DNA from: Chloroflexales bacterium ZM16-3
GTDB lineage: Bacteria > Chloroflexota > Chloroflexia > Chloroflexales > Chloroflexaceae
Assembly (NCBI GenBank): GCA_004138175.2
Contig: RYFE02000006.1
Coordinates: 62,001-126,000, forward strand
DNA: 64,000 nucleotides
Direction of reading: 5' to 3'
In this document: piece by piece, positions 10,939 to 19,936 of the stretch
Numbering within the stretch: position 1 is the stretch's first letter
Layout: each line of letters opens with the position of its first letter
Translations under genes and position numbers: made by a program
Notes under the pieces: generated by a model
The model's database searches: none
Told to the model about the DNA's origin: nothing
What the model saw: only the letters and a program-made list of their open reading frames with translations

Positions 10939-10965
10939 CGCCCTCTGTCTCCCCCCCAGAGGGCG
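10939..10965. terminator. Hairpin in the DUF5667 downstream region
   Basis: CGCCCTCTG (10939-10947) pairs with CAGAGGGCG (10957-10965) around a C-rich loop. No T run follows. It may work with the stronger hairpin just downstream. Confidence 0.4.
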
Positions 10966-10998
10966 ATAGGGGAGGCAGGCGCTCGGGACAACCCAGCA

Positions 10999-11040
10999 CC
11001 GCCCGCATCCTTCCCCCCCCAGGATGCGGGCGGCGCTGTT
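10999..11040 (+). terminator. Probable terminator after the sigma/DUF5667 unit
   Basis: A 13-base perfect stem, CCGCCCGCATCCT with AGGATGCGGGCGG, around a poly-C loop, followed by GCTGTTTTCT. The 437-base gap 10742-11178 otherwise shows no gene; the dienelactone hydrolase leader occupies its end. Confidence 0.6.
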
Positions 11041-11178
11041 TTCTCCCCGTATCGACCCACAATTCAGTGATAGAATAGATAGACAGCTCACCCCACCGAG
11101 ACACCCCTACACCCACACTCACGGAGCCGACGATACCCGTCGGCCGATCGCGGCTGCCCGCCGTGGAAGGAGACGACC

Positions 11179-11952
11179 TTGTGCTATGACGATAACGCCC
11201 GCCCGCCGCTGCCCCCTGGCGCCACCGGTAGCGCTAAGGGCATTGATGTGGTGCTGACCGCTGACGACGGGAACCGCTTCGCTACCTACATTGCGACCCC
11301 TGAGGCGACGCCCAGCGCTATGGTGCTGGTACTCCCCGATGTGCGCGGCCTCCACCAGTTCTATAAGGAGCTAGCGCTGCGCTTCGCCGAGGTTGGCGTG
11401 ACCGCCATCGCCATGGACTACTTTGGCCGCACCGCTGGGCTTACCCCGCGCGACGACTCCTTCGAGTTCTGGCCCCACGTCTCTCAGCTAACCATGCCTG
11501 GGATCTTCGCCGACGCCCGAGCCTCGCTTATGTATATGCGCGACATGAGCCGCACAGGGGCGAGCAGCTTCACGATAGGCTTCTGTATGGGCGGGACGAT
11601 GTCATTCCACTGTGCTACCCAGAAACAGCTCGACCTCGCTGGTGCGATTGGCTTCTACGCCGGGCTCTCGCGGGATATTGGCGGCGGCGGCACTATGCTT
11701 GTTCGGGCAAAGGAGATCAAGGTTCCGGCCCTTGGCCTCTTCGGCGGGGACGATCCGGGCATCCCGGCGGATCAGATCGCGGCCTTTGACGCGGCTCTGG
11801 GAGAGGCCGGGGTGGACCACACGGTGATCACCTACCCAGGAGCGCCCCACAGCTTCTTTGATCGGCGGGCCACCGACTTCGCTGAGGCATCTACAGACGC
11901 ATGGCAGAAGGTGCTGAAGTTTGTCGCCACCCACGCCAGGGCTGTGATATAG
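11179..11952 (+). CDS. Dienelactone hydrolase family protein
   Basis: 257 residues. TTG at 11179 is taken as the start because GGAAGGAG lies six bases upstream and no better start fits. The alpha/beta-hydrolase of the DLH family has nucleophile Cys in GFCMGG, Asp in GGDDPGIP and His in PGAPHSFFDR, plus the N-terminal VVLPDVRGLHQFYKELALRFAE segment. DLH enzymes hydrolyse cyclic dienelactones, but many members have other small ester substrates and nothing nearby points to an aromatic pathway. Cytoplasmic, no signal peptide. It stands alone and converges on the response-regulator gene. Confidence 0.88.
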   Translation: MCYDDNARPPLPPGATGSAKGIDVVLTADDGNRFATYIATPEATPSAMVLVLPDVRGLHQFYKELALRFAEVGVTAIAMDYFGRTAGLTPRDDSFEFWPHVSQLTMPGIFADARASLMYMRDMSRTGASSFTIGFCMGGTMSFHCATQKQLDLAGAIGFYAGLSRDIGGGGTMLVRAKEIKVPALGLFGGDDPGIPADQIAAFDAALGEAGVDHTVITYPGAPHSFFDRRATDFAEASTDAWQKVLKFVATHARAVI

Positions 11953-11957
11953 GCGTT

Positions 11958-12911
11958 CTACCGCAGGGCGGCGCGTAGCTCAGGGAGGCTCAGGCAGAGG
12001 CCAGCCCGGTCGTCGGCGTGACGCAGGGAGAGCTGAATGGCGGGGGTGAGAGAGAGGCGGGCGTGGGAGAGGCGGGCGAGCCGCTCGATAAGCAGCGGCT
12101 CGGCAGAGGCGAGCCTGTCGGCGGGGCCGAGGATCAGCAGTCCCAGATCGAACCCGGTGTGGCCCACCAGCAGGTCGGGGCCAGCGATTCGGCGTAGGGT
12201 CGCGCCCACCTGACCGGCCAGCCCATCCACCATCGCGCGCCCGTAGGCACCGATCAGCTCGGCGTGATTCGCGAACGACACCTCAAGGGCTGCCCAGCCG
12301 GGGCGGGCGCTGCGCGTGGGCAGCGCAGACGCGACCTGGTGCAGGCTAGGCAGGCCGGTGATCGGGTGGTGCGGGTCGTAGCAGGGAAGATCGAGGGCAC
12401 GCTCCACCAGATCATCGTGGGCATAGCCATCCATATCAATCATCGTCGTGATGCGGTAGAGCAGATCATCGAAGGGGAAGGGCTTAACAATGTAGTCATC
12501 CGTCGGCAAGAGGCCGGGCTGCCGGGCGCTGCCTCGCTGATCCATAGCCGTCACCATCAGCAGCGGGATACGTGCGGTGCGCGGGTCGGCCCGCAGGGCG
12601 GATGCGAGGGCGTGTCCGTCCATGGTCGGCTTATTGATGTCGGTGATCAGCAGCTGCGGGCTCATGCTCTGGGCCAGGTCGAGGGTCAGCGCGCCATCGC
12701 CATTGGGCACGCAGATCAGCTCAAATCCGTGGTCTGGAAGCAGACGGCTATAGATGCGCTGGATGCCGGGGTTATCCTCGCTGATCAGGATGCGCGCGAC
12801 GGGGGCGGGTGCGGCGCAGACTGCAGCCAGCACCGGGCCGCGCACGTCGGACCCCGACATGCGGAGGAGCTGCTGCGTGGCCGCTGATTGAGCCTGTATC
12901 CCCGCCGTCAT
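11958..12911 (-). CDS. Response regulator with degenerate GGDEF-like output domain
   Basis: 317 residues. A receiver domain runs from about residue 38 to 155: acidic ED in ILISEDN, phospho-acceptor Asp in LLITDINKPTMDG and Lys in IVKPFPFDDLL. After a linker with HHPITGLPSLHQVASAL (cf. the DPLTGLPNR start of GGDEF domains), the output half keeps that fold, but the catalytic GGEEF position reads GHTGFDLG, so cyclase activity is unlikely. Similar REC plus degenerate GGDEF proteins may act by protein contacts. No histidine kinase is adjacent. The stop is five bases from the convergent hydrolase stop. Confidence 0.75.
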   Translation of the reverse strand: MTAGIQAQSAATQQLLRMSGSDVRGPVLAAVCAAPAPVARILISEDNPGIQRIYSRLLPDHGFELICVPNGDGALTLDLAQSMSPQLLITDINKPTMDGHALASALRADPRTARIPLLMVTAMDQRGSARQPGLLPTDDYIVKPFPFDDLLYRITTMIDMDGYAHDDLVERALDLPCYDPHHPITGLPSLHQVASALPTRSARPGWAALEVSFANHAELIGAYGRAMVDGLAGQVGATLRRIAGPDLLVGHTGFDLGLLILGPADRLASAEPLLIERLARLSHARLSLTPAIQLSLRHADDRAGLCLSLPELRAALR

Positions 12912-13100
12912 CCTCTGTCCTGCGTAACATCCTTGCGATCACAAGGTGATGTGTACCATTATGAACGCACCTTGTAACAGTTCAGGTACGCGCAGGTTTG
13001 TAGTAAATGACGAAATCGCCACCTGTGGACAGGGGATAGAGAAACCGCAGGAGAGAATATCTCCTGCGGCTGCCACGGGGCAAATAATCAACGCCGTGCG

Positions 13101-14219
13101 CTACGCCGCGTGGCGGCGCTGCACCCGCTGGTAGTGGCCCATCAGCTCGGACATAACGATGGGCCAGGAGCGCCCCTCGGCGGCGAGACGGCCAGCCCGG
13201 CCGAGGGCGACCCGCGCCTCGTCGTTGTGCAGCAGCTCGCGCAGGCGGGCGCGCATATCGCTGGCGACGCCGGGGGCGAAGAGGTGGCCGGTTCTCCCCT
13301 CCTGCACCAGGTCGAGGGTGCCGCCGCTGCGGGCGCCCACCACCGGCAGGCCCGAGGCCATGGCCTCCTGGATCACCTGGCCGAAGGTGTCGGTGTCGGA
13401 CGGGAAGACGAAGGCGTCGGCGCTGGCATAGGCGGTGGCCAGATCCTGGCCCTTCAGGTAGCCGGTGAAGTGGACGGGCATGCCCTGGCTGCGGCGCTGG
13501 AGCTCGGCGCGGTAGGGGCCATCGCCCACGAGCACCAGCCGGGTGTTTGGCAGGCCGCGAACCGCCTCGGGCAGCAGGTCGACGCGCTTCTCGGCGGCCA
13601 GGCGGCCAACATAGAGCAGGGCGCGCTCGCCGGGATGGAGGCCGACCGACTCGCGCCACGCCTGGCTGTAGTTGCGCGGGTGGAAGCGCTCGGTGTCCAC
13701 GCCACGGCCCCAGATGCGCAGGCGGCGGAAGCCGAACGAGCGCAGCGAGCTGAGGGTGTAGGTGGAGGGGCAGAGGTTGAGCAGGCAGCGGTTGTGGATC
13801 CAGCGCAGCCAGCCGTTCACCGCGCTCTGCATAAAGCCCAGGCCGTAGTGCCGGCTGTATGCGCCGAAGTCGGTGTGATAGGATGCCACCACCGGAAGGC
13901 GCAGGTTGCGGGCAATGAAGGGAACCGCCGCACCCATCACCGCCGGGCCTGCGAGGTGGACGAGGTCGGGCTTGAATGCCCGCAGGCGCGCCGTGAGGCC
14001 CGGCTGCGGTGGGGTCAGCTTAACCTCGGGGTACATCGGGAGGGGCATGCCGCCAAGGGGTACCACCGGCGTGCCGACATACTCCTCGGGCGCGCCCTGC
14101 GGCGCGAACAGCAGCGCCTCGTGGCCCTCGCGCCGCAGGTGCTCCAGCAGCCGGCAGAGGGTGGTCGTCACGCCATTCACATCGGGCAGGAAGGTCTCGC
14201 AGATCAGAGCGATACGCAT
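13101..14219 (-). CDS. GT4 glycosyltransferase, mannosyl/SqdX-like
   Basis: About 372 residues from ATG 14219 (GAGGT six bases upstream). It begins MRIALICETFLPDVNGVTTT, the typical donor-side start of GDP-mannose or UDP-sulfoquinovose-type GT4 enzymes. It contains SYHTDFGAYSRHYGLG, GRGVDTERFHP and YVGRLAAEKRVDLL, plus the E-x7-E region DTFGQVIQEAMASGLPVV. Such enzymes add hexoses to glycolipids or phosphatidyl-inositol at the membrane; the exact acceptor is unknown. It is a single-gene unit. Confidence 0.86.
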   Translation of the reverse strand: MRIALICETFLPDVNGVTTTLCRLLEHLRREGHEALLFAPQGAPEEYVGTPVVPLGGMPLPMYPEVKLTPPQPGLTARLRAFKPDLVHLAGPAVMGAAVPFIARNLRLPVVASYHTDFGAYSRHYGLGFMQSAVNGWLRWIHNRCLLNLCPSTYTLSSLRSFGFRRLRIWGRGVDTERFHPRNYSQAWRESVGLHPGERALLYVGRLAAEKRVDLLPEAVRGLPNTRLVLVGDGPYRAELQRRSQGMPVHFTGYLKGQDLATAYASADAFVFPSDTDTFGQVIQEAMASGLPVVGARSGGTLDLVQEGRTGHLFAPGVASDMRARLRELLHNDEARVALGRAGRLAAEGRSWPIVMSELMGHYQRVQRRHAA

Positions 14220-14534
14220 AATAGACCTCGCTACGCGCAGTTCACTGTCTGGCAAGTGTAGCGGGGGCCTGTTAGGGCGAGGTTATGGGCGGTTTAACAC
14301 CGAGCTAAGGTCAGGTTGTCGTTCTATGGTGACAATACTGTAGCCTGATCGGGCGGCCTTTAACCTCGCCCACGCAGACACGGCGGTGCTATAATGGGGA
14401 TGGGGGGCTGCACTATGCCTAGATGACTGTCGAGCTTCGGAGAAACCCCAAGGCGTCTTTGCCTATCCCCAGCTGTCTGTCCCCTGGCCCCTGCCCCCAG
14501 CGCAAGAGCGCACGAGTTTGCTTGTAGGAGCAGC
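14220..14534. promoter_or_regulatory. Divergent spacer with operator-like repeat and -10 box
   Basis: The 315-base gap contains TTGTC (14316-14320) and GACAA (14331-14335) as a spaced palindrome, and TATAAT (14390-14395) on the plus strand without a convincing -35. It probably carries the promoter of the small ORF-CcdA-Nudix operon. Confidence 0.4.
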
Positions 14535-14825
14535 ATGAGCAGCCCGCAGCCCATCGCCGATAATACGCAAGAGAGCCTCGACGTATGCATGCGCGCCCTG
14601 TCCGTCATCTTCCAGCCCGGCGAGATCGTGTGGATCACCGAGGCGGTATACGAGGATAACGGCCCGACGTGGCGCGTGACCCTGCTGTGCCCCGGCGAGC
14701 GGGGCGGCTGGGCGTGTCGGCGCTACCACTACGACATCCCAAGCGGGACGCTGTACTTCGCCGGGGCGACGCCTGTCGGCGAAGACGAACTGGCCGCCGT
14801 GCGCAGGAGCGGGCGGCGGCTCTAG
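14535..14825 (+). CDS. Small conserved-looking protein of unknown function
   Basis: 96 residues with a ribosome binding site GGAGCAGC close to the ATG, and 19 bases to the next gene. Predicted soluble alpha/beta, with EIVWITEAVYEDNGPTWRV and YHYDIPSGTLYFAG. I recognise no family. Position and spacing make it the first gene of an operon with the CcdA-like and Nudix genes. Confidence 0.6.
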   Translation: MSSPQPIADNTQESLDVCMRALSVIFQPGEIVWITEAVYEDNGPTWRVTLLCPGERGGWACRRYHYDIPSGTLYFAGATPVGEDELAAVRRSGRRL

Positions 14826-14844
14826 CCAGGCCAAGGAGTACCCG

Positions 14845-15780
14845 ATGTCGTCTCCGCCCGTTGATGTCTCGTCCACCACTGATACCCAGGCTGATAAGCG
14901 CGAAACATCGCGCCGGCTGCTGTTCGCGGTCGGCGCGATCGCCGTGCTTGTGATCCTCGTTATGCTCTCGCTGAGCAGCGGTCAGGATGTGAGCTACCTG
15001 ACCGGCGGATCGAGCGTGCTGGTGCTGGCGGTGCCGGCCTTCCTGGCCGGGGTGCTGAGCTTCCTCTCGCCCTGCACCCTGCCCATCCTGCCGGCCTACT
15101 TCGCCTTCACCTTCCAGGCCGGTCGGCGCGGCGTCTTTATGATGAGCGTGGCCTTCTTCCTCGGCCTGGCCACCACGATCACGCTGCTGGGTGCCAGCGC
15201 GACGGCCCTGAGCGGGCTGATCTTCGACAACCGTCAGGCGCTGACCTTCTGGGGCGGGATCGTGATCATCGCCTTCGGGGTGATGGGCATGCTTGGCAAG
15301 GGCTTCGCCGGCCCACAGATCCAGGAGCGCCCGGCGGCGACGGTGCTTGGCTCCTATGTCTATGGAGCCACCTTCGCCCTGGGATGGACAGCCTGCGTCG
15401 GGCCGATCCTGGGCGCCCTGCTGACCCTGCTGGCCACCACGAGCGGCGTCGCCATCCTCCAGGGCGCGGTGCTGGCCTTCATCTACGCGCTGGGGCTAGG
15501 CACACCGCTGATCTTGCTCTCGACCTTCTTCAACCGGCTGGGCAGCGGCTCGGCCTTCTGGAAGGTGATCCGCGGCAAGGGCTTCGAGGTCAACATGTTT
15601 GGGCGAAGCCTCTTCCTGCATACAACCAGCCTGCTCAGCGGCCTGCTGATGGTGGCCATGGGCGTGCTGCTCGCCAGCGGCCAGCTTGAGGCGATCTCGC
15701 GGGTGACGAACAGCAGCGGCTTTGCCCAGTGGTGGGTGCAGCTTGAGAGCGGCGTTGGCCGCCTGTTTGGGCTCCAGTGA
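14845..15780 (+). CDS. CcdA/DsbD-type thiol-disulfide transport membrane protein
   Basis: 311 residues. One N-terminal helix is followed by six helices of the DsbD transmembrane family. The two redox cysteines sit in the expected places, FLSPCTLPILPAYFAF in the first core helix and GWTACVGPILGALL in the fourth. The family carries electrons from cytoplasmic thioredoxin across the membrane, usually for cytochrome c maturation or periplasmic reductases. No cytochrome genes are nearby. The Nudix start overlaps the stop by four bases. Confidence 0.88.
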   Translation: MSSPPVDVSSTTDTQADKRETSRRLLFAVGAIAVLVILVMLSLSSGQDVSYLTGGSSVLVLAVPAFLAGVLSFLSPCTLPILPAYFAFTFQAGRRGVFMMSVAFFLGLATTITLLGASATALSGLIFDNRQALTFWGGIVIIAFGVMGMLGKGFAGPQIQERPAATVLGSYVYGATFALGWTACVGPILGALLTLLATTSGVAILQGAVLAFIYALGLGTPLILLSTFFNRLGSGSAFWKVIRGKGFEVNMFGRSLFLHTTSLLSGLLMVAMGVLLASGQLEAISRVTNSSGFAQWWVQLESGVGRLFGLQ

Positions 15781-16205
15781 GCGGCGGGCCGATCCGCGCC
15801 GCCGGGGGCGTCGTCTTCTGCGATGGGCCTGACGGCAAGCCGCTGCTGCTGCTGATCCGCGATAAGTACGGCGTCTGGACGCTGCCCAAGGGCCACCTTG
15901 AGGCTGGCGAGGATGAGGCCGATGCGGCCCTCCGCGAGATCGCCGAGGAGACGGGCATCGACTGCGAGCTGGGCGACCTGCTGCACCGCATGGTCTACCC
16001 AGTGTTCAAGCGCGGTGCCTGGCGCGACAAGCAGGTGGCCTACTTCCTGGCCCGCGCCGACCACACCACGCCCACCCCGCGCCTCGACGAGGGGATCGTT
16101 GATGCCTGCTGGCTCCCGCCCGGCGAGGCGCTCTCCCGGCTGAGCTACGCCCAGGTGCGCGACGTGGTGCGCCGAGCGCTGGCCCGCATCGACAGGGCGC
16201 GGTGA
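15777..16205 (+). CDS. Nudix hydrolase
   Basis: 142 residues from GTG 15777, which overlaps the CcdA stop (GTGA), so translation is coupled. The Nudix box is complete: GHLEAGEDEADAALREIAEETGI fits G-x5-E-x7-REUXEEXGU. Preceding WTLPKG resembles the Ap4A/MutT-like group that hydrolyses dinucleoside polyphosphates or diphosphoinositols; the substrate is unproven. Cytoplasmic. Confidence 0.9.
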   Translation: MSGGPIRAAGGVVFCDGPDGKPLLLLIRDKYGVWTLPKGHLEAGEDEADAALREIAEETGIDCELGDLLHRMVYPVFKRGAWRDKQVAYFLARADHTTPTPRLDEGIVDACWLPPGEALSRLSYAQVRDVVRRALARIDRAR

Positions 16206-16217
16206 TCATGGTCCCTG

Positions 16218-16336
16218 CGCCCGGCACCCGGCGGCTGAAGCCGCGGGCTCTTGTCTACGAAGGCCGCCTACGCGGCCTCAGTCAGGCCGCGTAGGCGGCC
16301 TTCGTAAAAGACCAGCCGAGGGCTTCAGCCCCACGA
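16218..16336. repeat. Dispersed GC-rich hairpin repeat, family E copy 1
   Basis: It has the pattern CCCGGCGGCTGAAGCCGCGGG, then a long stem AAGGCCGCCTACGCGGCCT/AGGCCGCGTAGGCGGCCTT, then GGGCTTCAGCCCC. Related copies lie at 24885-25035, 33626-33737, 39081-39178 and 49787-49925. Confidence 0.8.
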
Positions 16337-16385
16337 CGGCGGCGCTGGACGACAACGATGTAGCCCTCGTATGAACCTGCGGAGC

Positions 16386-16415
16386 TTGACCGAATCCTAG
16401 CCCCACCCGTATAAT
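16386..16415 (+). promoter_or_regulatory. Sigma-70 promoter upstream of the glycosidase gene
   Basis: TTGACC (16386-16391), 18-base spacer, TATAAT (16410-16415). Predicted start near 16422. Confidence 0.7.
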
Positions 16416-16745
16416 GCGCGCTGTTTACTAGGTTGTGCTGCTCTGACGGCGTGGGCACCGTGGCCCGCCCGCCGCCCCGCATGTCTCACTCGCCTGACCC
16501 GAAGTTCACATCCGCCCATTGGCACCCGGTTGGTCGCCGTTTGCGGCAGCAGCGCCGGGCATGCGCTGACGAACGGCCTAGCCGAAGAGGCGGGTCGGCT
16601 TCTGGCTGCCCGCAGGGCGACACGGCCCGGTAATCGAATAGTAACCGGCCCATCAGCGGCGATCCAGAGCCCTCTCAGCCGCCGCTGCTACAATCGCGCA
16701 TAGGAAGCCCGTATCTACCGACAGCAAACCCTGAGGAGAGAGAGA

Positions 16746-18545
16746 ATGGCGAAGCGTATCCTGCTCGTCCTGGCCCTCGTCTCGACCATCGCTACACTGG
16801 CGGCATGGCCGAAGGCGAGCGCGGCCCAGTCCGGCGTGGCCGACACCTACCCGCCGTATCAGGCGCGCTACTTTGGCGAGACCGGCCACTCGGCGGTGAA
16901 CTGGTTCCTGGAGTTCTGGAAGAACACGCCAAACGCGCTGTTCGTGCTCGGCTACCCGATCTCGGAGCCCTTCGTCGAGGAGAGCTTCACCAACCCTGGC
17001 CAGTACTACCGGGTGCAGTACTTTGAGCGGGCGGTGCTTGAGGAACACCCCGAGAACTTCGGCCAGCAGGGGAATAAGTACTACGTGCTCGGGCGCCTGA
17101 TGGGCAGCCGCCTGGCCCAGGGCCGCACCGAGTCAGCCTTCCAGCGGGTTGGCGACCCCGGCGACGGGACCTACGACGCGTCCACCGGCCACACCCTGCG
17201 CAACAGCCCGGCACCGTTCAGGGACTACTGGAACAGCAACGGCGGCCTGAGCGTCTTCGGCCTGCCGCTGTCCGAGCAGTTCCAGGAGGTCAACGCGGCC
17301 GATGGGCAGACCTACTGGGTGCAGTACTTCGAGCGCCAGCGCATGGAGTGGCACCCCAACGAGTCGAACCCGCAGTACCGCATCCTGCTCGGCCTGCTGG
17401 GCAACGAGTACCGCGACCGCTTCCAGGGCGGCAACAGCGCCTTTGGCTACAAAGGTGCCGACAACGCCCTGCCGCGCCAGTTCGCCTACGGCTACAACGC
17501 CAACCTCTACAACCAGGGCAGCGCCTGGCAGGATCGCCCCCGCGTGATGCAGGTCACCAAGAACTCGGGCGTGAACTGGCTGCGCCAGCAGGTGCGCTGG
17601 ATGGATCTGCACGACCGCTCGGGCGCGATCTACTGGGCCGAGCTAGATAATATCGTCAGCGACGCCAGCGCCAACGGGGTGAACCTGCTGCTGAGCATCG
17701 TGGCCGCGCCAAGCTGGGCGACGAGCAATGGCAGCCACGGCATGCCGAGCCGCGATCACTTTGGCGACTTCTCCTACTTTATGGGCCAGATGGCCGCGCG
17801 CTACAAGGGCCGCGTCCAGGCATATGAGATCTGGAACGAGCAGAACCGGGCCTGCGAGAATGGCGGCGACTGCGCCACCAACGGCGGTGTCGGCGGCACC
17901 GTGGCCGGGGCCGACTACTATGTCGATATGCTCGCTGGTGCCTACGAGGCGATTAAGGCCAGCGACCCCTACGCGATCGTGATCAGCGGCGGGCCGACCT
18001 CGACCGAGACGAACCGCACTGACATCGCCCTAAGCGACACCTCCTACATGGCCTCGATGGCCAGCAACCCGAAGTTCCGCACCCACGTGGACGCGATCGG
18101 CGTCCACCCAGGCGGCCAGTACAACTCGCCCGACCAGATGTGGCCGGACAACCCCGGCCCCGGCCCGAACTGGCGGACGAGCCGCGAGTTCTACTTCCGG
18201 CGCGTCGAGGATATCCGCAACACGCTGGTGCAGAACGGCATGGCCGACAAGCAGATCTGGATCACCGAGTTCGGCTGGGCCACGCAGAACAACACCCCCG
18301 GCTATGAGTATGGCAACAGCATCTCATTCCAGACCCAGTCCGACTGGATCGTGCGGGCCTTCCAGAAGGGTCGCCACGACTACGCGCCGTGGGTGGGCGG
18401 GATGTTCGTCTGGAACCTGAACTTCGCGGTCTCCTGGCAGGCCAGCGGCAATCCGCTGCACGAGCAGGCATCGTTCGGCGTGCTGAATGGCGACTGGACC
18501 CCGCGACCGGCATGGTACGGCATCCAGGCCATGCCGAAGAACTAG
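16746..18545 (+). CDS. Secreted glycoside-hydrolase-like protein with FW/QYFER repeat domains
   Basis: 599 residues. A signal peptide (MAKRILLVLALVSTIATLAA, cleavage near ASA-AQ) is followed by two repeats of about 80-95 residues, each with F-x-x-[FY]W...FG-[LY]-P-[IL]-SE...VQYFER, a module common in Chloroflexota exoproteins. From about 240 a TIM-barrel catalytic domain follows, with the acid/base Glu in AYEIWNEQN (about 364) and the nucleophile Glu in WITEFGWAT (about 506), as in clan GH-A (GH5/GH39-like). The polysaccharide substrate is unknown. GAGGAGAG lies before the ATG. The next gene is a paralogue of the catalytic part. Confidence 0.83.
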   Translation: MAKRILLVLALVSTIATLAAWPKASAAQSGVADTYPPYQARYFGETGHSAVNWFLEFWKNTPNALFVLGYPISEPFVEESFTNPGQYYRVQYFERAVLEEHPENFGQQGNKYYVLGRLMGSRLAQGRTESAFQRVGDPGDGTYDASTGHTLRNSPAPFRDYWNSNGGLSVFGLPLSEQFQEVNAADGQTYWVQYFERQRMEWHPNESNPQYRILLGLLGNEYRDRFQGGNSAFGYKGADNALPRQFAYGYNANLYNQGSAWQDRPRVMQVTKNSGVNWLRQQVRWMDLHDRSGAIYWAELDNIVSDASANGVNLLLSIVAAPSWATSNGSHGMPSRDHFGDFSYFMGQMAARYKGRVQAYEIWNEQNRACENGGDCATNGGVGGTVAGADYYVDMLAGAYEAIKASDPYAIVISGGPTSTETNRTDIALSDTSYMASMASNPKFRTHVDAIGVHPGGQYNSPDQMWPDNPGPGPNWRTSREFYFRRVEDIRNTLVQNGMADKQIWITEFGWATQNNTPGYEYGNSISFQTQSDWIVRAFQKGRHDYAPWVGGMFVWNLNFAVSWQASGNPLHEQASFGVLNGDWTPRPAWYGIQAMPKN

Positions 18546-18554
18546 CATCCTCTG

Positions 18555-18597
18555 TGCTCGTGGTGATCGGCGGTACATCCACCGATCACCACGAGCA
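18555..18597. terminator. Perfect 16-base stem-loop between the two glycosidase genes
   Basis: TGCTCGTGGTGATCGG (18555-18570) pairs with CCGATCACCACGAGCA (18582-18597). There is no T run, so it may terminate weakly or stabilise mRNA ends. Confidence 0.5.
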
Positions 18598-18619
18598 TCT
18601 ATCATTTGGAGCGGATCTT

Positions 18620-19936
18620 ATGAACCTATCTGCCCGTGTGCGAAGCAGCCTCATGCTGCTTTTTCTGCTTGTGCCGCTGCTTGCGGCCTGCGGCGGCAGC
18701 GCGCCTACAGCTGATGTGCCGACGGCGGCGGTGATCGCCACCCCCGATACGTTATCCCCCGAGGCGACGGCTGTGCCCACTGTGGCTCCGGCCACAGACG
18801 TGCCGACGGCAGAGACTCCCAGTGACTCGCCCACCGCCGCCGCCGACACGCCGGTTCCCGAGACCCCCACCGATGCGCCCGTCAGCCCGGATACGCTCCA
18901 GTTCGGCGTGGTGGGCCACCTCTACTACACCGACCGCGACCGGGTGCTCCAGCTGGTGCAGAACGCTGGCTTCGACTGGGTGCGCCAGCAGGTTGTCTGG
19001 CGCGATATCGAGGACCCCTCCGCCGGCATCTACGGCTGGGAGGAGCTCGACCAGATCGTGAACACGGTAAACGCCTACGGGCGCAAGCTGCTGGTGAACA
19101 TCGTCCAGTCGCCAAGCGCCTACAACCCGACGAACGGGCTGCCCGCCGACCCGGCGACCCTGGGGAACTTTGTGGAGCTGATGGCGCAGCGCTACGGCGA
19201 CAAGATCCAGGCGTATGAGATCTGGAACGAGCCGAACCTGGCCCACGAGAACGGCGGCAATATTGTGCCCGAGGATGTGGGGCACTACGTGGAGGTGCTC
19301 AAGGTTGCCTACACGCGGATCAAGGCGGTCAGCCCCAACGCGATCGTCCTTGCGGCGGCCTCGTCGTCTAGCGGCGTGACCGACCCGGCCATCGCGCTCT
19401 CCGACGAGGCGTTCTACCAGGCGATGTACACCTATAACGGCGGCGAGGTGCGGAACTACTTCGATATACAGGCGGTTCACCCCGGCGGATCGGCCAACCC
19501 GCCGGACACCTTCTGGCCGGATAACCCGAGCACGGCCGACGGCTGGACGACTGACACAACCTTCTACTTCCGCCACGTCGAGGATGTGCGGCGCTGGATG
19601 GAGCAGTACGGCATGGCCGACAAGAAGATGTGGATCACCGAGTACGGCTGGGCCACGCCGAACGACACGCCGGGCTACGAGTTCGGCAACCAGGTGAGCC
19701 TCGACCAGCAGGCAGACTATATTACCGGGGCGATCCGGCGCACCTTCGAGCAGTACCCCTGGGTGAGCAACATGTTCCTCTGGAATATTAACTTCGCGAT
19801 ACTCTGGGGCGAGCGCGGCGACCCGCTGCACGAACAGGCGTCCTTCGCCATCCTCAACCCGGACTGGAGCCCGCGCCCCGCGTATCTGGCGGTGCAGAGC
19901 TTGATCGCCGAGCTGAAGCAGAAAGAGGGGCGGTAG
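18620..19936 (+). CDS. Lipoprotein glycoside-hydrolase-like protein
   Basis: 438 residues from ATG 18620 (GGAG eight bases upstream); the upstream in-frame extension overlaps the preceding gene and is not used. Lipobox LLAAC gives Cys24, so it is membrane-anchored. A Thr/Pro/Ala-rich linker (about 30-85) precedes a clan GH-A-like domain with QAYEIWNEPNLAHENGG (acid/base Glu) and MWITEYGWATPNDTPG (nucleophile Glu). The catalytic half is closely similar to that of the gene upstream, including EQASFxxLNxDWxPRPA at the end, so the two arose by duplication and then acquired different anchors. Confidence 0.85.
   Translation: MNLSARVRSSLMLLFLLVPLLAACGGSAPTADVPTAAVIATPDTLSPEATAVPTVAPATDVPTAETPSDSPTAAADTPVPETPTDAPVSPDTLQFGVVGHLYYTDRDRVLQLVQNAGFDWVRQQVVWRDIEDPSAGIYGWEELDQIVNTVNAYGRKLLVNIVQSPSAYNPTNGLPADPATLGNFVELMAQRYGDKIQAYEIWNEPNLAHENGGNIVPEDVGHYVEVLKVAYTRIKAVSPNAIVLAAASSSSGVTDPAIALSDEAFYQAMYTYNGGEVRNYFDIQAVHPGGSANPPDTFWPDNPSTADGWTTDTTFYFRHVEDVRRWMEQYGMADKKMWITEYGWATPNDTPGYEFGNQVSLDQQADYITGAIRRTFEQYPWVSNMFLWNINFAILWGERGDPLHEQASFAILNPDWSPRPAYLAVQSLIAELKQKEGR

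Larger units (their letters stand above)
16206..16745. promoter_or_regulatory. 540-base spacer with repeat, strong promoter and long leader
   Basis: The first part is a hairpin repeat (16218-16336). A clear promoter follows at 16386-16415, then about 320 bases before the glycosidase start. A possible second -10 (TACAAT, 16689-16694) lies closer to the gene. I see no convincing ORF and no match to SRP, 6S, tmRNA or RNase P hallmarks in the leader. Confidence 0.5.

Noticed and set aside
16433-16633. 66-codon ORF in the glycosidase leader
   Set aside because: No ribosome site, Arg/Pro-rich random composition typical of GC-rich non-coding DNA.
16420-16740. SRP RNA, 6S RNA, tmRNA or RNase P RNA in the leader
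   Set aside because: CTGTTTACTAGG resembles part of 4.5S RNA, but the GGAAGCAGCC-type core is missing; no hallmark of the others found.
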